Positions 57,986 to 64,000 of a stretch of DNA of 64,000 nucleotides are shown here, in pieces. Each line of letters opens with the position of its first letter. The first letter of the stretch is position 1. Source of the DNA: Comamonadaceae bacterium (GTDB lineage Bacteria > Pseudomonadota > Gammaproteobacteria > Burkholderiales > Burkholderiaceae_C); contig JAACZV010000005.1 in NCBI GenBank assembly GCA_009996515.1, forward strand, positions 62,001-126,000. Reading direction: 5' to 3'. The position numbers and the translations under genes were made by a program. The notes beneath the pieces are model-generated. The model was not told the DNA's origin and did no database searches. It saw only the letters and a program-made list of their open reading frames with translations.

Positions 57986-59122
57986 ATGGCCAAGTTCACC
58001 CCCTGGGACAACCCCATGGGCACCGACGGCTTCGAGTTCATCGAGTTCGCCGCGCCCGACCCGGCGGCGCTGGGCAAGCTGTTCCAGACCATGGGCTTCC
58101 AGGCCGTGGCCCGCCACCGCCACAAGAACGTGACGCTGTACCGCCAGGGCGGCGTCAACTTCATCATCAACGCCGAGACCGACTCCTTCGCGCAGCGCTT
58201 CGCGCGGCTGCACGGGCCGTCCATCTGCGCCATCGCCTTCCGCGTCGAGAACGCCGCCCATGCCTACCAGCGCGCGCTGGAGCTGGGCGCCTGGGGCTTC
58301 GACAACAAGGCCGGCCCGATGGAGCTGAACATCCCGGCCATCAAGGGCATAGGCGACTCGCTGATCTACTTCGTCGACCGCTGGCAGGGCAAGGGCGGCG
58401 CTAAGGCCGGCGCCATCGGCAACATCAGCATCTACGACGTGGACTTCGTGCCGCTGCTGGACGCCGCCAGCCAGCCGGTGGACCCCAACCCCGTGGGCCA
58501 TGGCCTGACCGAGATCGACCACCTGACGCACAACGTGTTCCGTGGCCGCATGAAGGAATGGTCGGAGTTCTACGAGCGCTTCTTCAACTTCCGCGAGGTG
58601 CGCTACTTCGACATCGAGGGCAAGCTGACCGGCCTGAAGTCCAAGGCCATGACCAGCCCCTGCGGCAAGATCCGCATCCCGATCAACGAGAGCAGCGACG
58701 ACAAGAGCCAGATCGCCGAGTACCTGGACCTGTACCACGGCGAGGGCATCCAGCACGTGGCGCTGGGCACGACCGACATCTACGGCACCGTCGAGGGTAT
58801 GAAGGCCGGCGGCGTGGAGTTCCAGGACACCATCGACACCTACTTCGACCTGATCGACAAGCGCCTGCCCAACCATGGCGAGAAGGTCGAGGAGCTGCGC
58901 CGCCTGCGCATCCTGATCGACGGCGCCACCCACCTGGGCGCCGACAACGAGCTGCTGCTGCAGATCTTCACCAAGGAGGTCATCGGCCCGATCTTCTTCG
59001 AGCTCATCCAGCGCAAGGGCAACGAGGGCTTCGGCGAGGGCAACTTCAAGGCCTTGTTCGAGAGCATCGAGCTGGATCAGATCCGCCGCGGCGTGCTCAA
59101 GGACGAATCCAAGGCCGTCTGA
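57986..59122 (+). CDS. hpd: 4-hydroxyphenylpyruvate dioxygenase
   Basis: Non-haem iron dioxygenase of 378 residues that converts 4-hydroxyphenylpyruvate to homogentisate in tyrosine degradation. It has the two vicinal-oxygen-chelate domains of the family. Iron ligands are recognisable as the His in EIDHLTHNVFRG (near residue 176), the His in GIQHVALGTTDI (near 258) and the Glu in LLLQIFTKEVIGPIFFELIQ (quoted in part; near 337). FHEFFQRKG-type C-terminus appears as IQRKGNEGFGEGNFKALFES. CCGGAG lies 10 nt before the ATG. Divergent from its likely Lrp-type regulator. Its 3' end overlaps the convergent hydrolase gene by 46 bp. Confidence 0.97.
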   Translation: MAKFTPWDNPMGTDGFEFIEFAAPDPAALGKLFQTMGFQAVARHRHKNVTLYRQGGVNFIINAETDSFAQRFARLHGPSICAIAFRVENAAHAYQRALELGAWGFDNKAGPMELNIPAIKGIGDSLIYFVDRWQGKGGAKAGAIGNISIYDVDFVPLLDAASQPVDPNPVGHGLTEIDHLTHNVFRGRMKEWSEFYERFFNFREVRYFDIEGKLTGLKSKAMTSPCGKIRIPINESSDDKSQIAEYLDLYHGEGIQHVALGTTDIYGTVEGMKAGGVEFQDTIDTYFDLIDKRLPNHGEKVEELRRLRILIDGATHLGADNELLLQIFTKEVIGPIFFELIQRKGNEGFGEGNFKALFESIELDQIRRGVLKDESKAV

Positions 59123-59940
59123 AGACAGTGCCAGGCCTGGGCCGAGTGGACCAGGCCCATATGGCCCACGCCGTCCACGCGGTGGGCCCGCGAGCCGCTC
59201 AGGATGGCCGTCTCGGCCGGGTTGACGACCTGGTCGCAGGGCGTCCAGAAGCTGTCGACATCGGGCAGGCCCGGCAGCTGGGCCAGCCAGGCGCTGCCGC
59301 GGCGCATCTGCGCGGCGTTGACGCCCAGCCCCAGCGCGGCCATGCGCGTGCCCTGATGGGGCGAACCTAGCGTGATCGCCCGCGGCGCCTGCCCATGGCC
59401 CGCGCCGTGGCGGCGCCACCAGGCCCGCAGCGCCAGCCCGCCCATGCTGTGGGCGCACAGCACCGGCATGCGGCCCGTGGCGGCCTTCAGCCGCTGCACG
59501 CCGGCCTCGATCTGGTCGGCATAGGCGTCGATGCTGCCGAAGGCCGGCTCCAGCGACGGTGCGACGAAAGCCACGTCCTGCGCGCGCAGCCGCCTCATCC
59601 AGCCGTTCCAGCGGCCGCGATTGCAGCTGAAGCCATGCACCAGCAGCACGCCGGCCGCCGCGCCCGCCGGCAGGTGGTCGGGCTCGGCCCATTCGCGCCA
59701 GGGCTGGCGCCAGGAGAAGGCCAGCTCGCTGGCGACGGCCTCGCCGGCCCAGGCCCGCAGCAGCTCGCCCCAGCCGGGCGCGGGCCGGTTCACCCAGCGC
59801 AGCTGCACGAAGCCCAGGGCCAGCACCAGGCTCTGCGCGCACAGCGTCAGCAGCCCCCAGCCCCAGCCGGCGAGCCATCCCACCGCCAGCGCCAGCGCCA
59901 GGCGCACCACCACCCAGATCCTCTGCAGCCTGCCGTTCAT
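59077..59940 (-). CDS. Alpha/beta-hydrolase (lipase-like)
   Basis: Membrane-anchored or secreted hydrolase of 287 residues. Two hydrophobic segments at the N-terminus (VVVRLALALAVGWLAGWGWG and LTLCAQSLVLALGFVQL) precede the hydrolase fold: VLLVHGFSCNRGRWNGWMRR (oxyanion region), nucleophile Ser in VLCAHSMGGLALRAWW, LGSPHQGTRMA, and the late His in DGVGHMGLVHS. These match triacylglycerol lipase/permease-class hydrolases of Burkholderiales. The last 15 codons overlap hpd on the other strand (59077-59122), a real convergent overlap because both C-termini look natural. Substrate unknown. Confidence 0.87.
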   Translation of the reverse strand: MNGRLQRIWVVVRLALALAVGWLAGWGWGLLTLCAQSLVLALGFVQLRWVNRPAPGWGELLRAWAGEAVASELAFSWRQPWREWAEPDHLPAGAAAGVLLVHGFSCNRGRWNGWMRRLRAQDVAFVAPSLEPAFGSIDAYADQIEAGVQRLKAATGRMPVLCAHSMGGLALRAWWRRHGAGHGQAPRAITLGSPHQGTRMAALGLGVNAAQMRRGSAWLAQLPGLPDVDSFWTPCDQVVNPAETAILSGSRAHRVDGVGHMGLVHSAQAWHCLQTALDSSLSTPRRI

Positions 59941-59975
59941 CGGCCCAGTCTAAGCGCGAGAATGACTGCCATCCC

Positions 59976-60653
59976 ATGGAAGAACTGAGCGCCGAATCCC
60001 TGCTGCAGGAGCTGAGCGCGGTGGACGCCGAGCGCGCCCGCCGCGCCGCCGATCCCGATCTCCAGGCCCGCGTGCAGGCACTGAAGGCCTGGCAGCAGCG
60101 CCGCTTCGCCGACACCTATGCCGACCTGCTGGCCCACCCGCGCTACGCGGCGGCGACGCGCTTCTTCCTGCAGGAGCTCTACGGCCCCGACGACTACCGC
60201 CAGCGCGACGCCCAGTTCGCCCGCGTCATCCCGACGCTGACGCGGCTGTTCCCGCAGGAGGTGGTCGGCACGGTCGCGCGGCTGGCCCGCCTGCATGCGC
60301 TGTCCGAGCAGCTGGACACGCGCATGGCCCAGCAGCTGCCGTCCACCGACATCACGCCCGCCGGCTACGCCGCCGCCTGGCGCGCCTGCGGCGATCCGGC
60401 CGCGCGCCAGCGCCAGATCGACCTGACGATGGCCGTGGGCGAGTCGCTGGACCACTTGACCGCCAAGCCGCTGCTGCGCCAGACGCTGCGGCTGATGCGC
60501 GGCCCGGCCCAGCTGGCAGGGCTGGGCACGCTGCAGGCCTTTCTCGAGAGCGGCTTCGACACCTTCCGCGCGATGCGCGGCGCCGACGAGTTCCTGGCCA
60601 CCGTGAGGCAGCGCGAAGAGGCGCTGGCGCGCGCCCTGTTCGACGGCGGCTGA
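59976..60653 (+). CDS. FFLEE-motif protein of unknown function
   Basis: Cytoplasmic helical protein of 225 residues. The segment YAAATRFFLQELYGPDDYRQRD (about 59-80, given in part) is the hallmark of the FFLEE-motif protein family found in beta- and gammaproteobacteria; its function is not known. Other motifs are LKAWQQRRFADTYADLLAHP before it and AVGESLDHLTAKPLLRQTLR later. There is no membrane segment or signal peptide. It precedes the acyl-CoA ligase gene by 93 bp on the same strand, a neighbourhood that suggests a link to fatty-acid metabolism (inference). The start ATG 59976 has no clear ribosome site. Confidence 0.8.
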   Translation: MEELSAESLLQELSAVDAERARRAADPDLQARVQALKAWQQRRFADTYADLLAHPRYAAATRFFLQELYGPDDYRQRDAQFARVIPTLTRLFPQEVVGTVARLARLHALSEQLDTRMAQQLPSTDITPAGYAAAWRACGDPAARQRQIDLTMAVGESLDHLTAKPLLRQTLRLMRGPAQLAGLGTLQAFLESGFDTFRAMRGADEFLATVRQREEALARALFDGG

Positions 60654-60746
60654 GGCCTTGTCGCCGCGGTGACGTAGGGCAAGTCCCCTAGGCGGGGGAC
60701 ATGGGGCGACACAACATCAGAGACCTTCTCCCGCCAAGGCCCGCCG

Positions 60747-62498
60747 ATGAACGCCGCCGTAGCCGCCCTTGCTGACGCCCCCGTCCTGAGCCCTCGCGAC
60801 AAGCCCTGGCTGGCCAGCTATCCAGCCGGCGTGCCGGCGCAGATCGACACCCGCGCCCATGGCTCGCTGGTCGAGCTGCTGGAGGAGGCCTTCCGCCGGC
60901 ATGCGCAGCGCGACGCGGCCATCTGCATGGGCCAGCGCATGCGCTTCGCCGAGGTCGACCGGCTGTCCACGCAACTCGGCGCCTGGCTGCAGGCCCAGGG
61001 GCTGAAGCAGGGCGACCGCGTCGCCATCATGATGCCCAACCTGCTGCAGTACCCGGTGGCCATCGCGGCCATCCTGCGCGCGGGCTTCGTCGTCGTGAAC
61101 GTGAACCCGCTGTACACGCCGCGCGAGCTGGAGCACCAGCTCAAGGACTCCGGCGCCCGCGCCATCGTCGTGCTGGAGAACTTCGCCCACACGCTGTCGG
61201 AGGTCATCGCCGCCACCGACGTGCGGCATGTGGTGCTGGCCTCCATGGGCGACCTGCTGAGCTGGTGGAAGGGTCCGCTGATCAACTTCGCGGTGCGCCA
61301 TGTGAAGAAGATGGTGCCGGAGTTCCGCCTGGCCGTGGGCGAGGGCCGCACCGTCGTGCGCTTCAACGAGGCGCTGGGCCATGGCGAGCGCCTGCACCTG
61401 AAGAAGCCCGAGCTGGGCCCCGACGACGTCGCCTTCCTGCAGTACACCGGCGGCACCACCGGCGTCTCCAAGGGTGCCACCTTGTTGCACCGCAACATCG
61501 TCGCCAACATCCTGCAGGTCGAGGCCTGGTTCCAGCCCATGCTGTCCAAGCTGCCCGGCTATGCCGAAGGCAACGTGCAGTTCACCAATGTCTGCGCGCT
61601 GCCGCTGTATCACATCTTCGCGCTGACGGCCTGCTTCATGCTGGGCGCGCGCATGGGCCACCTGAACATCCTGGTGCCCAACCCGCGCGACATCCCCGGC
61701 TTCATCGAGACGCTGCGCGGCCACAAGATCCACATCTTCCCGGCCGTCAACACCCTCTTCAACGCGCTGGCCAACGAGCCCGCGTTCGGCCGGCTGGACT
61801 TCTCCGAGCTGGTCATCTCCAACGGCGGCGGCATGGCCGTGCAGCAGGCCACGGCCGAGAAATGGCTGAAGGTCACCGGCTGCCCGGTGGTGGAAGGCTA
61901 TGGCCTGTCCGAGACCTCGCCGGCCGCCACCATCAACCCGCTGGATCAGCGCGCCTTCAACGGCAGCATCGGCCTGCCCATCCCGTCCACCGAGATCGCC
62001 ATCCGCGACGACGAGGGCCACGACGTGGCGCTGGGCGAGCGCGGCGAGATCTGCATCCGCGGCCCGCAGGTCATGGCCGGCTACTGGAAGCGCCCCGACG
62101 AGACCGCCAACGTCATGTACCCGGACGGCTTCTTCAAGAGCGGCGACATCGGCATCATGGACGAGCGCGGCTTCGTGCGCATCGTCGACCGCAAGAAGGA
62201 CATGATCCTGGTCAGCGGCTTCAACGTCTACCCGACCGAGATCGAGCAGGTCGTCAACCTGTACCCGGGCGTGCTGGAATGCGCCGCGGTGGGCATCCCG
62301 GACGCCAAGTCCGGCGAGGCCGTCAAGCTCTTCGTCGTCAAGAGCGATCCGGCGCTAGCCGAGGAAGACCTGGCCAGCTACTGCGCCGAGCAGCTGACGG
62401 CCTACAAGCGGCCCAAGTTCATCGAGTTCCGCGACGAGCTGCCCAAGAGCAACGTCGGCAAGATCCTGCGCCGCGAGCTGCGCAGCAACAGCGGCTGA
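60747..62498 (+). CDS. fadD: Long-chain fatty acid-CoA ligase
   Basis: Adenylate-forming enzyme of 583 residues that activates fatty acids to acyl-CoA with ATP. The AMP-binding motif is LQYTGGTTGVSKGATL (near residue 232); VVEGYGLSETSPAATINPL and FFKSGDIGIMDERGFVRIVD (A8 hinge) follow; the FACS motif DRKKDMILVSGFNVYPTEIE is intact, and the catalytic Lys lies in LPKSNVGKILRREL near the C-terminus. This fits FadD of proteobacteria. An inverted repeat TAGGG-N6-CCCTA (60675-60690) lies 57 bp before the start and may be a regulator site. The single-receiver gene is convergent. Confidence 0.96.
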   Translation: MNAAVAALADAPVLSPRDKPWLASYPAGVPAQIDTRAHGSLVELLEEAFRRHAQRDAAICMGQRMRFAEVDRLSTQLGAWLQAQGLKQGDRVAIMMPNLLQYPVAIAAILRAGFVVVNVNPLYTPRELEHQLKDSGARAIVVLENFAHTLSEVIAATDVRHVVLASMGDLLSWWKGPLINFAVRHVKKMVPEFRLAVGEGRTVVRFNEALGHGERLHLKKPELGPDDVAFLQYTGGTTGVSKGATLLHRNIVANILQVEAWFQPMLSKLPGYAEGNVQFTNVCALPLYHIFALTACFMLGARMGHLNILVPNPRDIPGFIETLRGHKIHIFPAVNTLFNALANEPAFGRLDFSELVISNGGGMAVQQATAEKWLKVTGCPVVEGYGLSETSPAATINPLDQRAFNGSIGLPIPSTEIAIRDDEGHDVALGERGEICIRGPQVMAGYWKRPDETANVMYPDGFFKSGDIGIMDERGFVRIVDRKKDMILVSGFNVYPTEIEQVVNLYPGVLECAAVGIPDAKSGEAVKLFVVKSDPALAEEDLASYCAEQLTAYKRPKFIEFRDELPKSNVGKILRRELRSNSG

Positions 62499-62501
62499 CG
62501 C

Positions 62502-62873
62502 CTAGCCCAGCCATTGCGCCAGGCTGCGCAGCGTGGCCGCCACGTCCAGCGGCTTGGTCCAGTAGCCGTCGTAGCCATGGCGTTGCGCCAGCCGGGCGGC
62601 CTCGTCCTCGGACGCGGCCGTCACCAGCAGCGCCGGCACGCCCGCGGGCAGGCCCTGGGCGCGCAGCTGCGCCAGCAGCTCCCCGCCGCCCACGTCGGGC
62701 AGGTGCAGATCGCACAGCAGCAGGTCGACGCCGCCCTGCAGGGCCAGGCTCCGCGCCTCGGCACCGTTGCGCGCCACCTGCAGGCTGCAACCCGGCCTCA
62801 GCTCGAGGATGCCCTGCATCAGCATCGCGTTGACCGGGTCGTCCTCCACGTAAAGCACCTGTCGCGCCGTCAT
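62502..62873 (-). CDS. Single-domain response regulator
   Basis: Receiver-only protein of 123 residues: VLYVEDDPVNAMLMQGI (acidic pocket E10-D11-D12), phospho-acceptor Asp in LLLCDLHLPDVGG (near residue 55), Thr-like switch in LLVTAASEDE and Lys in YWTKPLD. Proteins of this type, with DDPVNAML, often work behind hybrid kinases or in c-di-GMP relays; there is no partner gene next to it. It ends 3 bp after fadD on the opposite strand. The following 285 bp up to the next gene show no convincing gene or signal apart from a -10-like element at the far end. Confidence 0.88.
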   Translation of the reverse strand: MTARQVLYVEDDPVNAMLMQGILELRPGCSLQVARNGAEARSLALQGGVDLLLCDLHLPDVGGGELLAQLRAQGLPAGVPALLVTAASEDEAARLAQRHGYDGYWTKPLDVAATLRSLAQWLG

Positions 62874-63158
62874 GCCCGTCCCTTCAGCGGCATGCGGCCG
62901 ACCGCGGGGCATGAGGGCGGGCGACGGCGGGTTCCTGGCGGGTGACGGGCATGGCGGGCTGACGAAATGAGCTGGCGTCATTGTCGAAGCGATGGGCGGC
63001 GGCCCTCCATGCACCCGCCCCAAGCGGGGGGGTGAGACCGGCATGACTTTCGCCATGCGGCCCATCCCTTGTGCCGGCAGCGCAAGACCCGGCGCCGGCA
63101 CCGGGACTTGGGCCTGTTCACACGACGGCAGCAGGCCCCAGCCGTCAGAATGCCGGGC

Positions 63159-63821
63159 ATGCGCCTGCTGCTTGTTGAAGACGACCCCATGATCGGCGAG
63201 AGCCTGCGCGAGGCGCTGCGCCGCCAGGGCTTCGCGGCCGACTGGGTGCGCGATGGCCAGGCCGCCGATGCGGCGCTGTCCAGCGAGCGCTTCGACGCCG
63301 TGCTGCTGGACCTGGGCCTGCCGCGGCGCGGCGGCCTGGACGTGCTGAAGAGCCTGCGTGCCCGCGGCGACGCCACGCCCGTGCTCGTGATGACGGCGCG
63401 CGACGCGCTGACCGACAAGGTCGCCGGCCTGGACGCCGGCGCCGACGACTACCTCGTCAAGCCCTTCGAGCTGGACGAGTTGCTGGCCCGGCTGCGCGCC
63501 GTCACGCGCCGCCACGGCGGCCGCGCCGACACCGCGCTGGCCGTGGCCGACCTGCGCCTGGACCCGGCCACCCGCGAGGTCACGCGCGCGGGCCGGCCCG
63601 TGCTGCTGTCCGCGCGCGAGTTCGCGCTGCTGCAGGCGCTGCTGGAGCGGCCCGGCGCCATCGTGTCGCGCGCCCAGCTGGAGGACCGCCTCTACGGCTG
63701 GGGCGAGGAGCTGGAGAGCAACGCCATCAGCGTCTACATGCACCAGCTGCGCAAGAAGCTGGGCGCCGACCTGCTGCACACGGTGCGCGGCCTGGGCTAT
63801 TACGCCGGCCCGGAGAAATGA
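63159..63821 (+). CDS. OmpR/QseB-type response regulator
   Basis: DNA-binding response regulator of 220 residues. Receiver: LLLVEDDPMIGESLREALRR, phospho-acceptor D51 in LLDLGLPRRGG, K101 in YLVKPFELDELLAR. The winged helix ends ELESNAISVYMHQLRKKLGA, then DLLHTVRGLGYYAG, as in QseB/PmrA-type regulators. A -10-like CAGAAT stands 7 nt before ATG 63159 and no ribosome site is present, so a leaderless message is likely. Its TGA begins repeat copy C, which separates it from the sensor kinase gene cut by the window edge. Target genes and signal unknown. Confidence 0.93.
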   Translation: MRLLLVEDDPMIGESLREALRRQGFAADWVRDGQAADAALSSERFDAVLLDLGLPRRGGLDVLKSLRARGDATPVLVMTARDALTDKVAGLDAGADDYLVKPFELDELLARLRAVTRRHGGRADTALAVADLRLDPATREVTRAGRPVLLSAREFALLQALLERPGAIVSRAQLEDRLYGWGEELESNAISVYMHQLRKKLGADLLHTVRGLGYYAGPEK

Positions 63822-63956
63822 TGCCCCTCGTCCAAGGCAGACCTTGGCCGGTCCCCCGGGGGGACGGCGATGCTCGCGGCATCGAGCCGCAAGCACATCG
63901 CCGGACGGGCCGGCTTGGGAGCGGCCCGGCGCTCGGCCCGCACAAGGCAGCACGCC
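63822..63956 (+). repeat. Multi-hairpin intra-operon repeat, copy C
   Basis: Starts directly after the TGA of the response regulator and ends at the ATG of the kinase. Shared blocks with copy B: GCCCCTCGTCCAAGG, CCTTGGCCGGTCCCC, GGGGACGGCGATGCT, GAGCCGCAAGCACATCGCC, then GGGCCGGCTTGGGAGCGGCC and CGGCGCTCGGCCCGC. Hairpins: CCAAGG/CCTTGG, GTCCCC/GGGGAC, GCTCGCGGC-atcga-GCCGCAAGC (one mismatch). From the ATG of TGATG (63821) a frame of 47 codons is open and stops within the first codons of the kinase gene. Confidence 0.85.
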
Positions 63957-64000
63957 ATGGTTAAGAAGCTGCTCTCCACCTTGCGCGGCCGGCTGTTCGC
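63957..64000 (+). CDS. Sensor histidine kinase, 5' end only
   Basis: The last 44 bases open with ATG GTT AAG AAG and encode MVKKLLSTLRGRLF, the basic start typical of a QseC-type membrane kinase. The position directly behind an OmpR-type response regulator (with repeat copy C between) makes the partner-kinase assignment likely. Only 14 residues can be seen. Confidence 0.6.
   Translation, partial: MVKKLLSTLRGRLF

Noticed and set aside
60666-60712. TAGGG-N6-CCCTA with a following GGCGACA before fadD as another member of the TCCTACA/GCCGACA box family
   Set aside because: The first half does not match TCCTACA and the 23-bp spacing fails. It may be a separate regulator site.

Overview
The window is a 64-kb piece of a chromosome with very high GC. 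Gene content fits a betaproteobacterium of the order Burkholderiales, most likely the Roseateles/Mitsuaria/Rubrivivax/Leptothrix branch: AceK, a LiuR-like branched-chain acid regulon, fused isobutyryl-CoA mutase, many c-di-GMP and two-component genes, and a chitin/GlcNAc-type uptake system using TonB receptors. This assignment is inferred from gene families, not from a marker gene. No rRNA, tRNA or CRISPR array was found.

Left part (1-13.5 kb): central metabolism. A partial MORN-repeat protein is followed by a leftward run ivd - can - aceK, a NhaR-like LysR regulator divergent from a Bax-inhibitor-1 family membrane protein, an OPT transporter, fused isobutyryl-CoA mutase IcmF, a lytic transglycosylase and a YdeI-type protein. 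ivd and icmF carry the same 16-bp palindromic operator core, so they look like one regulon.

Amino-sugar and D-amino-acid region (13.5-37.3 kb): a leftward operon (GH20 beta-N-acetylhexosaminidase, sugar-binding protein, two permeases, ATPase) lies next to ridA and a divergent D-amino-acid pair (PLP deaminase/aldolase-type enzyme, N-acyl-D-amino-acid deacylase). Further right are an OmpR-type two-component system, TonB receptor 1, a GH19 chitinase, TonB receptor 2, NagX and a secreted lactonase-like beta-propeller. Direct repeats of a TTRAG-type pentamer at 11-bp spacing precede the GH20 operon, the response regulator/TonB receptor 1 pair and the GH19/TonB receptor 2 pair, which suggests control of the whole locus by the resident response regulator.

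Inside this locus (23.1-26.2 kb) sits a relic chromosomal integron. It has five leftward cassettes, each ending in an attC site with good R'' and R' core boxes, an attI-like core, and on the opposite strand only the first ~56 residues of an IntI integrase. The cassettes carry a YhfF/ASCH protein, two membrane proteins, a CxxC protein and a lipoprotein-like protein.

Right part (37.3-64 kb): signalling and housekeeping. Diguanylate cyclases, a lipid kinase, CreA, an AidB-like acyl-CoA dehydrogenase, then a NarL-type regulator/CHASE3 kinase cluster. Here several promoters share a composite box TCCTACA-N16-GCCGACA. Next come a M28 peptidase, an EF-G paralogue, small unknown genes, an HDOD protein, an Lrp regulator divergent from hpd, fadD, and a two-component system cut by the window edge.

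Three further recurrent structures stand out. (i) A ~140-170-bp multi-hairpin repeat occurs three times, always between the stop codon of one gene and the start codon of the next co-directional gene. (ii) Four convergent gene pairs share a single CTAG as both stop codons. (iii) Several genes have a -10-like hexamer 5-8 nt before the start codon and no Shine-Dalgarno sequence, suggesting leaderless mRNAs.
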